Assembly: GCA_902168205.1 (NCBI GenBank)
Contig: CABHOK010000003.1
Span: forward strand, 1,860,001 to 1,924,000
Reading direction: 5' to 3'
Source of the DNA: an uncultured Chitinophaga sp.
GTDB lineage: Bacteria > Bacteroidota > Bacteroidia > Cytophagales > Cyclobacteriaceae
DNA length: 64,000 nucleotides
Shown here: one piece after another, positions 16,940 through 26,600 of the stretch
Numbering within the stretch: the first letter of the stretch is position 1
Layout: every line of letters begins with the position of its first letter
Position numbers and translations under genes: made by a program
The notes under the pieces: generated by a model
Databases searched by the model: none
Told to the model about the DNA's origin: nothing
Seen by the model: only the letters and a program-made list of their open reading frames with translations

Positions 16940-17914
16940 TTAATCGAGCGACTGGTTTTGGGTTTTACTGCGTTCGAGTAACTGATGATATTGTTTGCTG
17001 GTGATCCCCTCCATAAAGTATGTTACAGGGTCAACATGCTCGCCCTTGTCCATAACTTCATAGTGAAGGTGAGGCGCAACGGAACCACCACTGCTTCCTA
17101 CGGTGCCGATCACCATACCTTTGGTTATTCTTTGTCCGGGCTTTACTTTAATTTCTTCAAGGTGTGCATAGCGTGTAGACATACCGTGGCCGTGATCAAT
17201 CACGATGGAGTTGCCATAACCCGCCTGCAGATCGTTGAGATTTATACTGTTAACAGTACCGGGTGCAGTTGCCAGCACTTCGGTGCCGCGTGCAGCAACA
17301 AAGTCAACTCCCTCATGCAGATACATACCTTTATGAAAAGGATTTACGCGCTTGCCGAATCCGGATACAAGCTTTTCGGCTTCCAGATTGGCAATAGGTA
17401 AAATGGCCGGAAGTGACGCCAGAATGGTTACATCCTCTTTATTAATATGCAGATGTTGACGCGTGCTTTCTTTGCCATGAATTGCTTTTTTCGACAGTTC
17501 ATCGGAGCGATCTTTCAAAACATCCAGCATGGATTCGAAGCTTGAAGCATCGGCCAGTAAAACTTTTTCTTTGGTAAGTGATGCCTGCGCAGCCGAAGAA
17601 GCGGGCGGTTCGGCATTAAAAAGCTTGGTATACAGATCTTTTTCTTCAGCCTGAAGCTTTTGAAGTGTTTCCTCGATCTTGCTCAGATTTTCTTCCAGCA
17701 CAGGTTTGTGCTCTTTCAGAAGTTTGTTCTCTGCGCGAAGGGTTTGCTCAAACTCCGTTGTAATGAAGCGGTTATGAAGAAAAACGATACCTATAAATAA
17801 GAGTCCGGCAGTAAAAAGTACACCACACGCAGTCACTGCTGCATCACGCCACGTAATGCGCGCACGCTCGTATTGACAGGTTTTAGGGTTGTAGATGTAC
17901 TTGATGTCCTTCAT
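16940..17914 (-). CDS. M23 family metallopeptidase (copy 1 of a tandem pair)
   Basis: 324 residues with the same plan as the downstream paralogue: IKYIYNPKTCQYE at the N-terminus, one membrane span at ~27-47, a coiled coil (~55-100), and an M23 domain. The domain has LHEGVDF and PHLHYEV as zinc motifs and YAHLEEIKVKPGQRITKG between them. It is likely a periplasm-facing peptidoglycan endopeptidase. It is divergent from alaS across a 214-bp gap. The alaS/M23/merR neighbourhood is common in Bacteroidota. Confidence 0.93.
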   Translation of the reverse strand: MKDIKYIYNPKTCQYERARITWRDAAVTACGVLFTAGLLFIGIVFLHNRFITTEFEQTLRAENKLLKEHKPVLEENLSKIEETLQKLQAEEKDLYTKLFNAEPPASSAAQASLTKEKVLLADASSFESMLDVLKDRSDELSKKAIHGKESTRQHLHINKEDVTILASLPAILPIANLEAEKLVSGFGKRVNPFHKGMYLHEGVDFVAARGTEVLATAPGTVNSINLNDLQAGYGNSIVIDHGHGMSTRYAHLEEIKVKPGQRITKGMVIGTVGSSGGSVAPHLHYEVMDKGEHVDPVTYFMEGITSKQYHQLLERSKTQNQSLD

Positions 17915-18128
17915 TAAGTCAGGTCAGGTTCAATTCTTAAAAGATGTTTCAAGCCAGAAAAAAATATCTATTACCTGCTTAATCTCTGTCATCCGCTCTT
18001 AATTTTGTGGCTTGCCTGTTATTTTTTGCGGGCTAATATAGTAAAAACCCTTTCCCTGCCAAACCCGGTTACGATTAAACGGAGTTGGACCACAGGTAAG
18101 GAAAAGCGCACTTTAAACATTTTATGTA

Positions 18129-20822
18129 ATGGATTCCGGTTCGATCAGACGAAAATTTCTAGAGTTCTTTGAGAAAAAAGGCCACACCATCGTGCCTTCA
18201 GCTCCCCTGGTACTGAAGAACGATCCCACACTGCTGTTCACCAACTCAGGTATGGTGCAGTTTAAGGATTTCTTTTTAGGAAACGCCACACCCAAGTCAA
18301 GCCGGATAGCCGATACACAAAAGTGTTTACGCGTGAGTGGTAAACATAACGACCTGGAAGAAGTAGGTATCGATACCTATCACCATACCATGTTCGAGAT
18401 GTTGGGTAACTGGTCGTTTGGAGATTACTTCAAGAAAGAAGCACTTGCATGGGCGTGGGAGTTACTTACCGAAGAGTATAAATTACCGAAAGACAGACTC
18501 TATGTGAGTGTGTTTGGTGGCGATAAAGATGATAACCTGCCGTTCGACCAGGAAGCATTCGATATATGGAAGAGCTTTGTAAGCGAAGACCGTATTATAC
18601 TCGGTAACAAGAAAGATAACTTCTGGGAGATGGCCGACCTCGGTCCATGCGGTCCTTGTTCAGAGATACACGTTGACCTTCGTTCCGAAGAAGAACGTAA
18701 AAAGATACCGGGTAAAGATTTAGTGAACAACGATCACCCGCAGGTTATTGAGATCTGGAACAACGTGTTCATGGAATTTGAGCGCTATTGGAATCCGGAA
18801 AAAGGTGGAGCCGGTGAACTGGTGAAGTTTGACCTTGAATATAAAGGTGACGATAAAAAAGTAGCGCGTGAGAGATTGCGTTCCAAGCTTACCTTACTGA
18901 AGCCACTTCCGAACAAGAATGTGGATACCGGTATGGGCTTCGAGCGTCTTTGCATGGCGATACAGAACAAGACTTCGAATTATGATACCGATGTATTTAC
19001 GCCATTGCTGGATTTCATCAGCCAGACGTCCGGTATAAAATATAAAGCTGACGAGAAGACAGATATAGCAATGCGTGTTATTGCCGACCACGTGCGTGCA
19101 GTAGCCTTTGCAATAGCTGATGGACAGTTGCCATCGAATACCGGTGCAGGGTACGTTATCAGACGTATACTTCGCAGAGCGGTTCGCTATGGATTTACCT
19201 TCCTCAATTTTAAAGAGCCATTCATTTATAAACTTGTTCCTGTACTCGCGAACCAGTTGAGAGATGTATTTACAGAACTCAAAGCGCAGGAGGACTATGT
19301 TGGTAAAGTAATTTTCGAAGAAGAGGCATCGTTCCTGCGTACACTTGAAAAAGGATTGAAGCGCATGGAAGGTTTGCAAGCTATAACAGGCGAGCAAGCT
19401 TTCGAACTATATGATACGTACGGCTTCCCACTGGATCTCACATCACTCATAGCACGCGAACGAGGCTTCTCGGTAGATGAAGAAGGTTTCCGTGTAGAGA
19501 TGGAGAAACAGAAGTCGCGATCCAAAGCAGCGGCTGCCAAAGAAACCGGCGACTGGGTTATTATCGGGGACGATGTTAAGTCTGAATTTATAGGATACGA
19601 TCACCTGGAGGCTGAAGTAAAGATCACCAAGTATCGTAAACTGAAACAGAAGAATAAAGAGCTATACCAACTTGTATTTGATCGCACACCATTCTATGCA
19701 GAGAGCGGTGGACAGGTAGGTGATACCGGATATATAGCGAGCGCGAACGAGAAAGTATATATTACCGATACAAAGAAAGAAAATGAGTTGATCGTTCACT
19801 CAGCTGATCAGCTTCCTGAAAATTTATCAACGGCATTTACTGCGGTGGTCGATAAACACAAGCGTCAGTTGAGCATGGATAACCACTCGGCCACGCACTT
19901 GCTGCACGCAGCATTACGCACCGTGCTCGGTAAACATGTAGAGCAGAAAGGTTCATTGGTAAATGATAAGATTCTTCGTTTCGACTTTTCGCACTTTGCT
20001 GCCATGACACCGGAAGAAATTCAGAAGGTGGAGGATATGGTAAATGCGAAGATTCGCGAAGATATACACCTCGATGAAAAACGAAATGTGCCGATCGATC
20101 AGGCGAAAGCGTTAGGAGCGATGGCGTTGTTCGGTGAAAAATATGGCGACTTTGTCCGCGTGATTACATTCGATCCGAAATATTCCGTTGAACTTTGTGG
20201 TGGTACACACGTAAAGTCGACCGGAAATATAGGTTTGTTCAAGATTGTATCCGAGAGTTCAGTGGCTGCGGGTGTTCGCAGGATTGAAGCGATTACCGCG
20301 GAGAACGCAGAGCAGTTCGTGCGTACAGAGATAGCGTTGCTCGATGAAGTTCGTGCTCTGCTTAAAAATCCCAAAGACCTGTTGGCCTCGCTGAAGAATC
20401 TTTCCGAAGAGAAACACGCGCTGGAGAAAAAGATAGAAGCCTTCAACCAGGAGAAAGCAAACCTGATCAAAGATGAACTTGCACGCAAAGCAGTGAAGTC
20501 AAACGGGTATAGTCTTGTGCTTGAAAAAGTATCCGTACCCAATGCAGATGCACTCAAGAATATAGCGTACGCATTGCGCAATCAGTTTGATGATCTGTTA
20601 CTGATTCTCGCAGCCGATGTAGATGGCAAACCGCAGGTAACGGTAATGATCGGAGAGAAGCTTGCGCAGACCAATAAATACCATGCCGGTAACCTGGTAA
20701 AAGAACTGGCGAAGGAAATAGACGGTGGAGGAGGTGGTCAACCTTTCTTTGCTACCGCTGGTGGCAAGAACCTGAATGGATTGGATGCTGTTATAGAAAA
20801 AGCACGTAAATTGATTCAGTAA
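18129..20822 (+). CDS. alaS: Alanyl-tRNA synthetase
   Basis: 897 residues, full length. The class-II catalytic core starts with [14 protein letters not shown] and [15 protein letters not shown], includes the motif-2 region around KHNDLEEVG, and [12 protein letters not shown]. The editing domain has [12 protein letters not shown] and [15 protein letters not shown]. The C-terminal DHH-associated part ends in a Gly-rich [15 protein letters not shown]. It charges tRNA-Ala and clears mischarged Ser/Gly. Ile AUA codons are frequent in the reading frame. It is followed after 71 bp by gatB on the same strand. Confidence 0.99.
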   Translation: MDSGSIRRKFLEFFEKKGHTIVPSAPLVLKNDPTLLFTNSGMVQFKDFFLGNATPKSSRIADTQKCLRVSGKHNDLEEVGIDTYHHTMFEMLGNWSFGDYFKKEALAWAWELLTEEYKLPKDRLYVSVFGGDKDDNLPFDQEAFDIWKSFVSEDRIILGNKKDNFWEMADLGPCGPCSEIHVDLRSEEERKKIPGKDLVNNDHPQVIEIWNNVFMEFERYWNPEKGGAGELVKFDLEYKGDDKKVARERLRSKLTLLKPLPNKNVDTGMGFERLCMAIQNKTSNYDTDVFTPLLDFISQTSGIKYKADEKTDIAMRVIADHVRAVAFAIADGQLPSNTGAGYVIRRILRRAVRYGFTFLNFKEPFIYKLVPVLANQLRDVFTELKAQEDYVGKVIFEEEASFLRTLEKGLKRMEGLQAITGEQAFELYDTYGFPLDLTSLIARERGFSVDEEGFRVEMEKQKSRSKAAAAKETGDWVIIGDDVKSEFIGYDHLEAEVKITKYRKLKQKNKELYQLVFDRTPFYAESGGQVGDTGYIASANEKVYITDTKKENELIVHSADQLPENLSTAFTAVVDKHKRQLSMDNHSATHLLHAALRTVLGKHVEQKGSLVNDKILRFDFSHFAAMTPEEIQKVEDMVNAKIREDIHLDEKRNVPIDQAKALGAMALFGEKYGDFVRVITFDPKYSVELCGGTHVKSTGNIGLFKIVSESSVAAGVRRIEAITAENAEQFVRTEIALLDEVRALLKNPKDLLASLKNLSEEKHALEKKIEAFNQEKANLIKDELARKAVKSNGYSLVLEKVSVPNADALKNIAYALRNQFDDLLLILAADVDGKPQVTVMIGEKLAQTNKYHAGNLVKELAKEIDGGGGGQPFFATAGGKNLNGLDAVIEKARKLIQ

Positions 20823-20893
20823 AGATTGCCATCCGGGTGAAGCCGGCTGTAAAGAGTAAGTATAAATTTTGAGTAAGCGTTACGCTTAACTAT

Positions 20894-22351
20894 ATGAGTA
20901 AATCGAATCGCGATAAGTATACACTGGTAGTAGGGTTGGAGGTGCACGCGCAGCTTCTTACAAAAAGTAAGATATATAATACAGACTCCACTGCGTATGG
21001 AAGCGCTCCCAACACCAACGTGAGTGTTATTACCCTCGCGCATCCGGGTACACTGCCGAAGCTGAACAAGAAGGTAGTGGAGTACGCTATTAAAATGGGA
21101 TTGGCGTGTCACTCGGAAATATCACGCTTTCAGATATTCGATCGTAAAAATTACTTCTATCCTGATCTTCCGAAAGGATACCAGCTTACGCAAGACAGAA
21201 CTCCGATCTGCAAGGGCGGGTATGTAACCATTACTACAAAAGAAGGCGAGCGTAACGTTCGCCTCAACCGCATACACATTGAAGAAGATGCCGGTAAATC
21301 TATACACCTGCCAACGGAAGCAGACACGCTTGTTGACTTTAATCGTTCTGGTGTACCGCTCATCGAGATTGTAACCGAACCGGATATACGCACATCCGAT
21401 GAAGCGTATGCTATTCTCACCGAGATACGCAAGCTGGTACGTTACCTCGAGATATGCGATGGCAACATGGAAGAAGGTTCACTTCGCTGCGATGCCAATA
21501 TCTCGGTGATGTTGAAAGATGCTAAAGAATATGGCAAGAAAGTAGAGGTTAAAAACATGAACTCAATCCGGAATGTGCAGCGTGCTATCGAACACGAGTT
21601 CGATCGTCAGATTGCATTACTGGAGCAAGGTATACCCATCATCTCAGAAACGCGTACATTCGATGCCGATGATGGCAAAACGTATGGCATGCGTACAAAA
21701 GAAGAGCTGAATGACTATCGTTATTTTCCTGATCCGGATCTGAGTCCGATGGAAGTATCTGAGCAATGGCTCAACGATATTCAAGCATCCATGCCGGCAC
21801 TGCCACGTGAGTTGTACGAGAAATATATAACGGTATATCAATTACCCGCATACGATGCACAGGTACTTACCGACTCCAAAGATATAGCGCTATATTTCGA
21901 AGCAGTATGTAAACTTACCAGTAACCTGAAGGCGGCATCCAACTGGGTAATGGGCCCGGTAAAATCACACCTCAATGATCTCTCGCTTTCGGCTGACGAA
22001 TTTCCGCTTACACCGAACATCATTGCCGAAATCATCGGTCTTATCGATCAGGGTAAAATAAGCTATACCATTGCTTCGCAGCGAGTGTTCCCCGAGTTAT
22101 TAAAGAATCCGGGTAAAACTGCCCTGGAGGTGGCACAACAATTGAATGTTATACAAGACAGCAATAAAGATTCAATTCTACCAATTGTGGAAGAAGTGAT
22201 CAAAGAGTTTCCGCTGAAAGTGGAAGAATATAAGAACGGAAAGAAAGGCATCATCAGCATGTTTATGGGCGAGGTGATGAAACGCAGTAAAGGGAAAGCC
22301 GACCCGAAAGTGGCAACTCAATTATTAACCAAGAAACTGGAAGAAGTATGA
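20894..22351 (+). CDS. gatB: Asp-tRNA(Asn)/Glu-tRNA(Gln) amidotransferase subunit B
   Basis: 485 residues. The start region has VVGLEVHAQLLTKSKIYN. IFDRKNYFYPDLPKGYQLTQ, DFNRSGVPLIEIVTEPD and EEGSLRCDANIS are GatB signatures, and the C-terminal GatB/YqeY tail domain is present. GatCAB converts Glu-tRNA(Gln) or Asp-tRNA(Asn) to the amide form in the cytosol. gatA and gatC are not in this window. The stop overlaps the next gene's ATG by 4 bp (ATGA), which indicates translational coupling to an envelope thioredoxin. Confidence 0.98.
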   Translation: MSKSNRDKYTLVVGLEVHAQLLTKSKIYNTDSTAYGSAPNTNVSVITLAHPGTLPKLNKKVVEYAIKMGLACHSEISRFQIFDRKNYFYPDLPKGYQLTQDRTPICKGGYVTITTKEGERNVRLNRIHIEEDAGKSIHLPTEADTLVDFNRSGVPLIEIVTEPDIRTSDEAYAILTEIRKLVRYLEICDGNMEEGSLRCDANISVMLKDAKEYGKKVEVKNMNSIRNVQRAIEHEFDRQIALLEQGIPIISETRTFDADDGKTYGMRTKEELNDYRYFPDPDLSPMEVSEQWLNDIQASMPALPRELYEKYITVYQLPAYDAQVLTDSKDIALYFEAVCKLTSNLKAASNWVMGPVKSHLNDLSLSADEFPLTPNIIAEIIGLIDQGKISYTIASQRVFPELLKNPGKTALEVAQQLNVIQDSNKDSILPIVEEVIKEFPLKVEEYKNGKKGIISMFMGEVMKRSKGKADPKVATQLLTKKLEEV

Positions 22352-23574
22352 TAGAGCAAACAAAAAATGCAATGCAGAACGCTGCAGGCTTTCGTATCGG
22401 TAGTAAGATCAGGGCTTTCAGCTTTATGCTATTAGCGTTAGGCTTCTCGTGTTCTTCTACCAGCCGCGAGGAGGCCAATGACCAGGCTACTGAAAATGCA
22501 AGTGTCAATACATGGACTGTAACCGTAAGTGGTAAAGTAGGACATCCGCAGCAGGGAGGACAAATTATTATACAAGAGATCAAGAACGGTTCATTCGGCT
22601 GGCAGGACACTGTGAAGCTGAAGAGTAACTATACATATTCCAAGGCTATAAAATTATCAGAGCCGGGATACTATAAAATAAATTTCTTCAACCGCCAGGT
22701 GGTTGATTTTATACTGTTCAAGAGTAATGTACAGATCAACGTAGATGGTAATGACCCGCGTGGCTTTGTAGAAGTACTCGGTTCACCGGAAATAGAAGTG
22801 ATCAAGAAAGCACAGACGATCATGCAGGAAGCGGAGCGCTCTCCGGTGATTGTGAAATTGAATGAAGACTTTGGTAAAGCTGCGCAGGCACGGGATGAAA
22901 AGAAGATTGCTGAATTGCAGGCAGCCTATCAGACTGAAATCAAAAAGACACACGATAAACTTGCTGAGTTTCTGAAGAGTCAGCCGGCATCACTGGGCAC
23001 CATTAACCTGTTACAGGGAAATATACTCGATCGCGATCAGTACTTCGATACCTATTTAGCGGTGTCTGAAAAACTGAAAAAGGAATGGCCTGACTATGCA
23101 GTATCGAAAGAATTTGTTTCGTCTGTTGATCGCATGAAGTCGCTCGCGATTGGTCAGCCCGCACCCGAAATATCACTGCCCGATACAACGGGTAAGGTAG
23201 TAAAGCTTTCGTCTATGAAAGGTAAATATGTACTGCTTGATTTCTGGGCGAAGTGGTGCGGACCATGCCGTCAGGAAAACCCGAATGTAGTACGTGCTTA
23301 CCATAAGTATAAAGATAAAGGCTTCACCGTATTTGGTGTGTCACTCGATCGCTCCAAGCAAGACTGGATGAACGCTATCCAACAGGATGGTCTGGTATGG
23401 ACACATGTGTCTGATCTCAAATACTGGCAATCAGAAGCAGCCAAGACTTATAACATTACCGGTATACCTTTCTCGCTGTTACTCGATCCCAACGGTGTGA
23501 TCATCGCCAAGAATTTGCGCGGTGCTGCATTGGACAATAAGCTGAACGAGATCTTCAGTAAGAAAACCAACTAG
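22348..23574 (+). CDS. TlpA-like thioredoxin-fold lipoprotein with DUF4369-type N-terminal domain
   Basis: 408 residues. A long n-region is followed by a hydrophobic stretch and a lipobox-like ALGFSC near residue 35. Residues ~50-140 are a beta-rich DUF4369-like domain, ~140-260 are helical, and ~265-405 form an AhpC/TSA-thioredoxin domain. The WCGPC active site has Cys304 and Cys307, and a cis-Pro is visible in GIPFSLLLD. It is a likely periplasmic thiol-disulfide reductase of the TlpA/ResA class. The gene overlaps gatB by 4 bp. A start at Met9 would also give a signal peptide. Confidence 0.9.
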   Translation: MIEQTKNAMQNAAGFRIGSKIRAFSFMLLALGFSCSSTSREEANDQATENASVNTWTVTVSGKVGHPQQGGQIIIQEIKNGSFGWQDTVKLKSNYTYSKAIKLSEPGYYKINFFNRQVVDFILFKSNVQINVDGNDPRGFVEVLGSPEIEVIKKAQTIMQEAERSPVIVKLNEDFGKAAQARDEKKIAELQAAYQTEIKKTHDKLAEFLKSQPASLGTINLLQGNILDRDQYFDTYLAVSEKLKKEWPDYAVSKEFVSSVDRMKSLAIGQPAPEISLPDTTGKVVKLSSMKGKYVLLDFWAKWCGPCRQENPNVVRAYHKYKDKGFTVFGVSLDRSKQDWMNAIQQDGLVWTHVSDLKYWQSEAAKTYNITGIPFSLLLDPNGVIIAKNLRGAALDNKLNEIFSKKTN

Positions 23575-23580
23575 GTATAT

Positions 23581-24357
23581 ATGCGCAGCTATATACTGGC
23601 AGCCGGAGTTGTGTCATTACTTTTTGCTTCGTGCGGAAAGAAAGACGCACAGCAGGAAGAAAAGCATGAGCCGATACCATTCGAGCTGAAGAACTACAAG
23701 TTATATTCTGATAATTGCGCAGGTGACACAGCTAAATGTGCTTCGTATGAAGTAAGCTATCCGGTATTTGCCGGTATAGATTCCGCGGTCAGCAAAGCAA
23801 TCCGGTATAAAATTGATTCCGTTTTATCCATCGGGTTTTCAGAAGGTATGGTTCAATCCTTCGAGCAGAACGGCAGACTCTTTATTGACCAATACAAGGA
23901 GTTTACGGGAGAAGACCCTGAAGCTGCCGGTGCTGCGTGGTACTACTCAGCCAATGTTAACGTAGAGAATAATGCTGATTCATTAATCTCACTATCCATC
24001 TATACCGAAGATTACTCCGGTGGAGCACACCCCAATGCAGCCACTATATTTCTGAATATACAGGCGCAAACCGGTGCCCGTGTTCAATTGAACAATGTGC
24101 TGAAGCCCGGGTATAAAGATGCATTAACAAAGATAGGAGAGCGAATCTTCCGCGAGCAACGACAACTGGCTGATACAGCCTCCTTCAAAAGTAACGCGTT
24201 CGATTTCCCGGACGATAAATTTCAGTTGAATAACAACTACGGCTTCACCAAAGAAGGTATACTCTTCTACTATAACAGCTACGAAGTAGCCCCATACGCA
24301 GCCGGCCCCACAGAAGTATTGATACCCTATACCGAAATAAAAGACTGGCTACAATAA
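23581..24357 (+). CDS. DUF3298 (RsiV-like) lipoprotein
   Basis: 258 residues with a lipobox at LLFASC (Cys19). The body has YYSANVNVENNADSLISLSI, then YTEDYSGGAHPNAATIFLNI, the hallmark GGAHP of DUF3298. The C-terminal FTKEGILFYYNSYEVAPYAAGPTE is also typical of the DUF4163/DUF3298 proteins related to RsiV. RsiV binds lysozyme in Bacillus; here a function is unknown. It is 6 bp behind the TlpA-like gene and so in the gatB operon. Confidence 0.9.
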   Translation: MRSYILAAGVVSLLFASCGKKDAQQEEKHEPIPFELKNYKLYSDNCAGDTAKCASYEVSYPVFAGIDSAVSKAIRYKIDSVLSIGFSEGMVQSFEQNGRLFIDQYKEFTGEDPEAAGAAWYYSANVNVENNADSLISLSIYTEDYSGGAHPNAATIFLNIQAQTGARVQLNNVLKPGYKDALTKIGERIFREQRQLADTASFKSNAFDFPDDKFQLNNNYGFTKEGILFYYNSYEVAPYAAGPTEVLIPYTEIKDWLQ

Positions 24358-24378
24358 ACCAGTCTTTTATTTTATTTA

Positions 24379-24439
24379 TACTTCTTACTTCTTACTTCTT
24401 ACTTCTTACTTCTTACTTCTTACTTCTTACTTCTTACTT
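24379..24439. repeat. Heptanucleotide tandem repeat (TACTTCT, about 8.7 copies)
   Basis: Eight perfect TACTTCT units (24379-24434) plus TACTT, ending on the stop codon of the convergent M56 gene. The same heptamer occurs as two copies, on the other strand, at 63354-63367. The repeat number is expected to vary between strains. It is intergenic and outside both reading frames. Confidence 0.9.
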
Positions 24440-25947
24440 TATTCCCCCAAAGCAAAATTCACCGGCAACACAAATTGCTGACGTATAGCTTTACCTTTCT
24501 GTTTCCCCGGATTCCAGTTCGGCATAGCTTTTACAACCGCTAAGGCAGCATTGTCCAATTGCGTATCGATACCTCTCTTGATTGTAGGATCAGATATAGA
24601 GCCATCTTCATTAACAATGAACTGAACAAAGACTTTTCCCTGTATACCTTTTGTACGGGCTTCTTCCGGGTATACCAGGTTCTCACTGATAAATTTGCCA
24701 AGACCGTCCATGCCGCCATTAAACATTGCTGATTCTTCTACGATCGTAAACACTTCTCCTGTTCTTGACGACATAGCAACCTGATTGGTAGCCTCGTTGT
24801 ACTCGATGATGATGAAAGAACGCACATTGCCTTGTTTGTCGGTAATGTTTTTCATTACGTTCATGGTACTAATCTGGGAGCCGTCTATACCCTGGGTTTT
24901 CTTTTGAAGATCGGTTAAGCCATTTTCATCTTTCCGGTCAGGCTCAATCACAATAAACTTTTTATCCGGTGCGGCAGCCTTCATTTCATTTAGTTTGTTG
25001 GCTACTTCTTCCGGAAGATCAAATGTCATTGTAGCGTTTTGGGCAATAGCACTGGCCTCTTCGCTGAGCTGATCCTGACAGGCCACAACAAAGAAAAATG
25101 CAGGAAGTATAGCCGCCACGGCAGCGATCTTCCAGCGTTTTATTTTGGATTTGATAGTTCGCATCATTTCAATTCGTTTTACAGTTAATGAATTACTAAA
25201 GTGATTGGCGAGTGTAAAGTCGGCCGACAGTAAAGCAACCTTCGCCAGCAGGCTGCAGTAGTCATTCATATCCCGGTTAGTAACAGCGCGCGCATCTGCT
25301 TCAAACTCGTGGAGCTGAACGAATATCTTTTTATATACTTTCATGCAAGGGTTAAACCAGAAGAATATACTCAGCAGGTTAACCACTAAAATATCGATGG
25401 AATGAAGTTGTTCGGCATGAACACGTTCGTGATCGATGATCTGTTGTTTCTCATCCGCAGAGAGCTGCTGTACCTGACCTATAAATATGAAGCGGAAGAA
25501 TGAGAATGCAGACCTGTTTTCTTTCGATTCGATGATGATATACTTTTCATAACGGTACGATGCAGCCGTATAAATCATCCGTAACAACCGAACGAGCTGA
25601 ATGACGAACAACGCCAGAAACAGAATCACGCCAATGTCATATAGTATATAAGCATAAAGCCACACATCAAAGGTACTCGTTGTGTTTTGTACTGCGGCCG
25701 TACCGTTGGCGCCAATGGTTACTTCCGGAAGCCAGCTGGGCGGAACAAAATCCTTGAGTGATGGCACAACATTGCCCGAACTGCTGAAGTGAAACAACGG
25801 CAGTATAACCGAAGCTGCAAGAGCTGTAAGCAAGTAACCTCGTTTTAGTTTAAAGTCAGTTTCGTGCTTTAACAGAACGATATATAGCACCAGGAAGAAA
25901 CATAGTCCGATGTTGGCTTCCAACAGATAATTAAGATATACGTTCAT
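24439..25947 (-). CDS. BlaR1-type M56 metallopeptidase with C-terminal TonB domain
   Basis: 502 residues. Four membrane segments lie in the first ~300 residues, with the cytosolic zinc-peptidase motif HERVH (173-177, HExxH) and FFWFNPCMKVY following. After the last span (VAAILPAFFFVVAC) there is a periplasmic linker. A TonB C-terminal domain (~415-502) follows, with LVYPEEARTKGIQGKVFVQF and NWNPGKQKGKAIRQQFVLPV. There is no penicillin-binding sensor, so it is not a true BlaR1. It probably senses an envelope signal and cleaves or relieves the BlaI-type repressor encoded just upstream. Confidence 0.93.
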   Translation of the reverse strand: MNVYLNYLLEANIGLCFFLVLYIVLLKHETDFKLKRGYLLTALAASVILPLFHFSSSGNVVPSLKDFVPPSWLPEVTIGANGTAAVQNTTSTFDVWLYAYILYDIGVILFLALFVIQLVRLLRMIYTAASYRYEKYIIIESKENRSAFSFFRFIFIGQVQQLSADEKQQIIDHERVHAEQLHSIDILVVNLLSIFFWFNPCMKVYKKIFVQLHEFEADARAVTNRDMNDYCSLLAKVALLSADFTLANHFSNSLTVKRIEMMRTIKSKIKRWKIAAVAAILPAFFFVVACQDQLSEEASAIAQNATMTFDLPEEVANKLNEMKAAAPDKKFIVIEPDRKDENGLTDLQKKTQGIDGSQISTMNVMKNITDKQGNVRSFIIIEYNEATNQVAMSSRTGEVFTIVEESAMFNGGMDGLGKFISENLVYPEEARTKGIQGKVFVQFIVNEDGSISDPTIKRGIDTQLDNAALAVVKAMPNWNPGKQKGKAIRQQFVLPVNFALGE

Positions 25948-26009
25948 GGCGTTCAGTTTTGTTATTTATTTAATATACCGGTAGTGCGTGGCGCAAGCGC
26001 CATACACGA

Positions 26010-26381
26010 TTACTGCTTTTGATTCTTTATTTCATTCAGCAATTTCTCCAGGTCGTTCGCATCCATTTTATTCTCTTTGGCAAAGAAGGAGACAAGATTT
26101 TGAAACGACCCGTTGAAGTAACCTTTAATCATGTTGTTGAGATAAAACTTGGTATACTTCTCTTTGGTAATAGCAGGGAAGTACTCGTGTGTTTTACCAT
26201 ACGCTTTATGATTGACGAATCCTTTTGTCTCGAGTATGCGCACGATCGTTGACACGGTATTATAAGCAGGCTTCGGATTGGGCATCTCCTCAACAATGTC
26301 CTTTACAAAAGCTTTTTCTAGTTTCCACAAAATTTGCATGACCTGATCCTCGGCCTTGGTCAGTTCCTTTAAATCTTTCAT
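26010..26381 (-). CDS. BlaI/MecI/CopY family repressor
   Basis: 123 residues. A winged-helix DNA-binding domain with LTKAEDQVMQILWKLEKAFV and PKPAYNTVSTIVRILETKGF, then the linker VNHKAYGKTHEYFPAITKE and a dimerisation helix. It is a cytosolic repressor released when its partner peptidase (24439-25947, 62 bp downstream) is activated. A perfect AACTAA/TTAGTT palindrome 22 bp upstream of the ATG is the likely autoregulatory operator. Confidence 0.95.
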   Translation of the reverse strand: MKDLKELTKAEDQVMQILWKLEKAFVKDIVEEMPNPKPAYNTVSTIVRILETKGFVNHKAYGKTHEYFPAITKEKYTKFYLNNMIKGYFNGSFQNLVSFFAKENKMDANDLEKLLNEIKNQKQ

Positions 26382-26402
26382 TGACTATTTGTTTAGGTAT
26401 AA

Positions 26403-26418
26403 AACTAAATAATTAGTT
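26403..26418. promoter_or_regulatory. Probable BlaI-family operator
   Basis: Perfect dyad AACTAA-ATAA-TTAGTT, 22 bp upstream of the repressor start and within its promoter zone. The role is inferred from position and symmetry. Confidence 0.6.
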
Positions 26419-26435
26419 ATTAAGAAGCAAATTTT

Positions 26436-26478
26436 TTTTCATCTGTGCTGATGACAATTGTATCGGCACAGATGAAAA
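26436..26478. repeat. 17-bp inverted repeat of unknown role
   Basis: TTTTCATCTGTGCTGAT (26436-26452) pairs with 26462-26478, with 16 Watson-Crick pairs and one G-U, around a 9-nt loop. The T-run lies on the side that does not fit termination of either neighbour. Confidence 0.7.
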
Positions 26479-26600
26479 TTAAATGTAGATTTTGCGCTGG
26501 CTTATTGTGGGGGAGCAATGCATATAATCTATACGCTATAACAAAGAGATTTCGAGACAGACTCTTTGGTATAAGTACATCTATAAGGTCAGCTTGAATA

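Noticed and set aside
24379-24439. CRISPR-like array
   Set aside because: Units are 7 nt, contiguous and lack spacers. It is a simple tandem repeat.
24439-25947. Beta-lactam sensor BlaR1
   Set aside because: It lacks a penicillin-binding domain and ends in a TonB domain, so a resistance role is not supported.
26436-26478. Intrinsic terminator for DUF3050
   Set aside because: The stem is good, but the minus strand has an A-run rather than a T-run after it.
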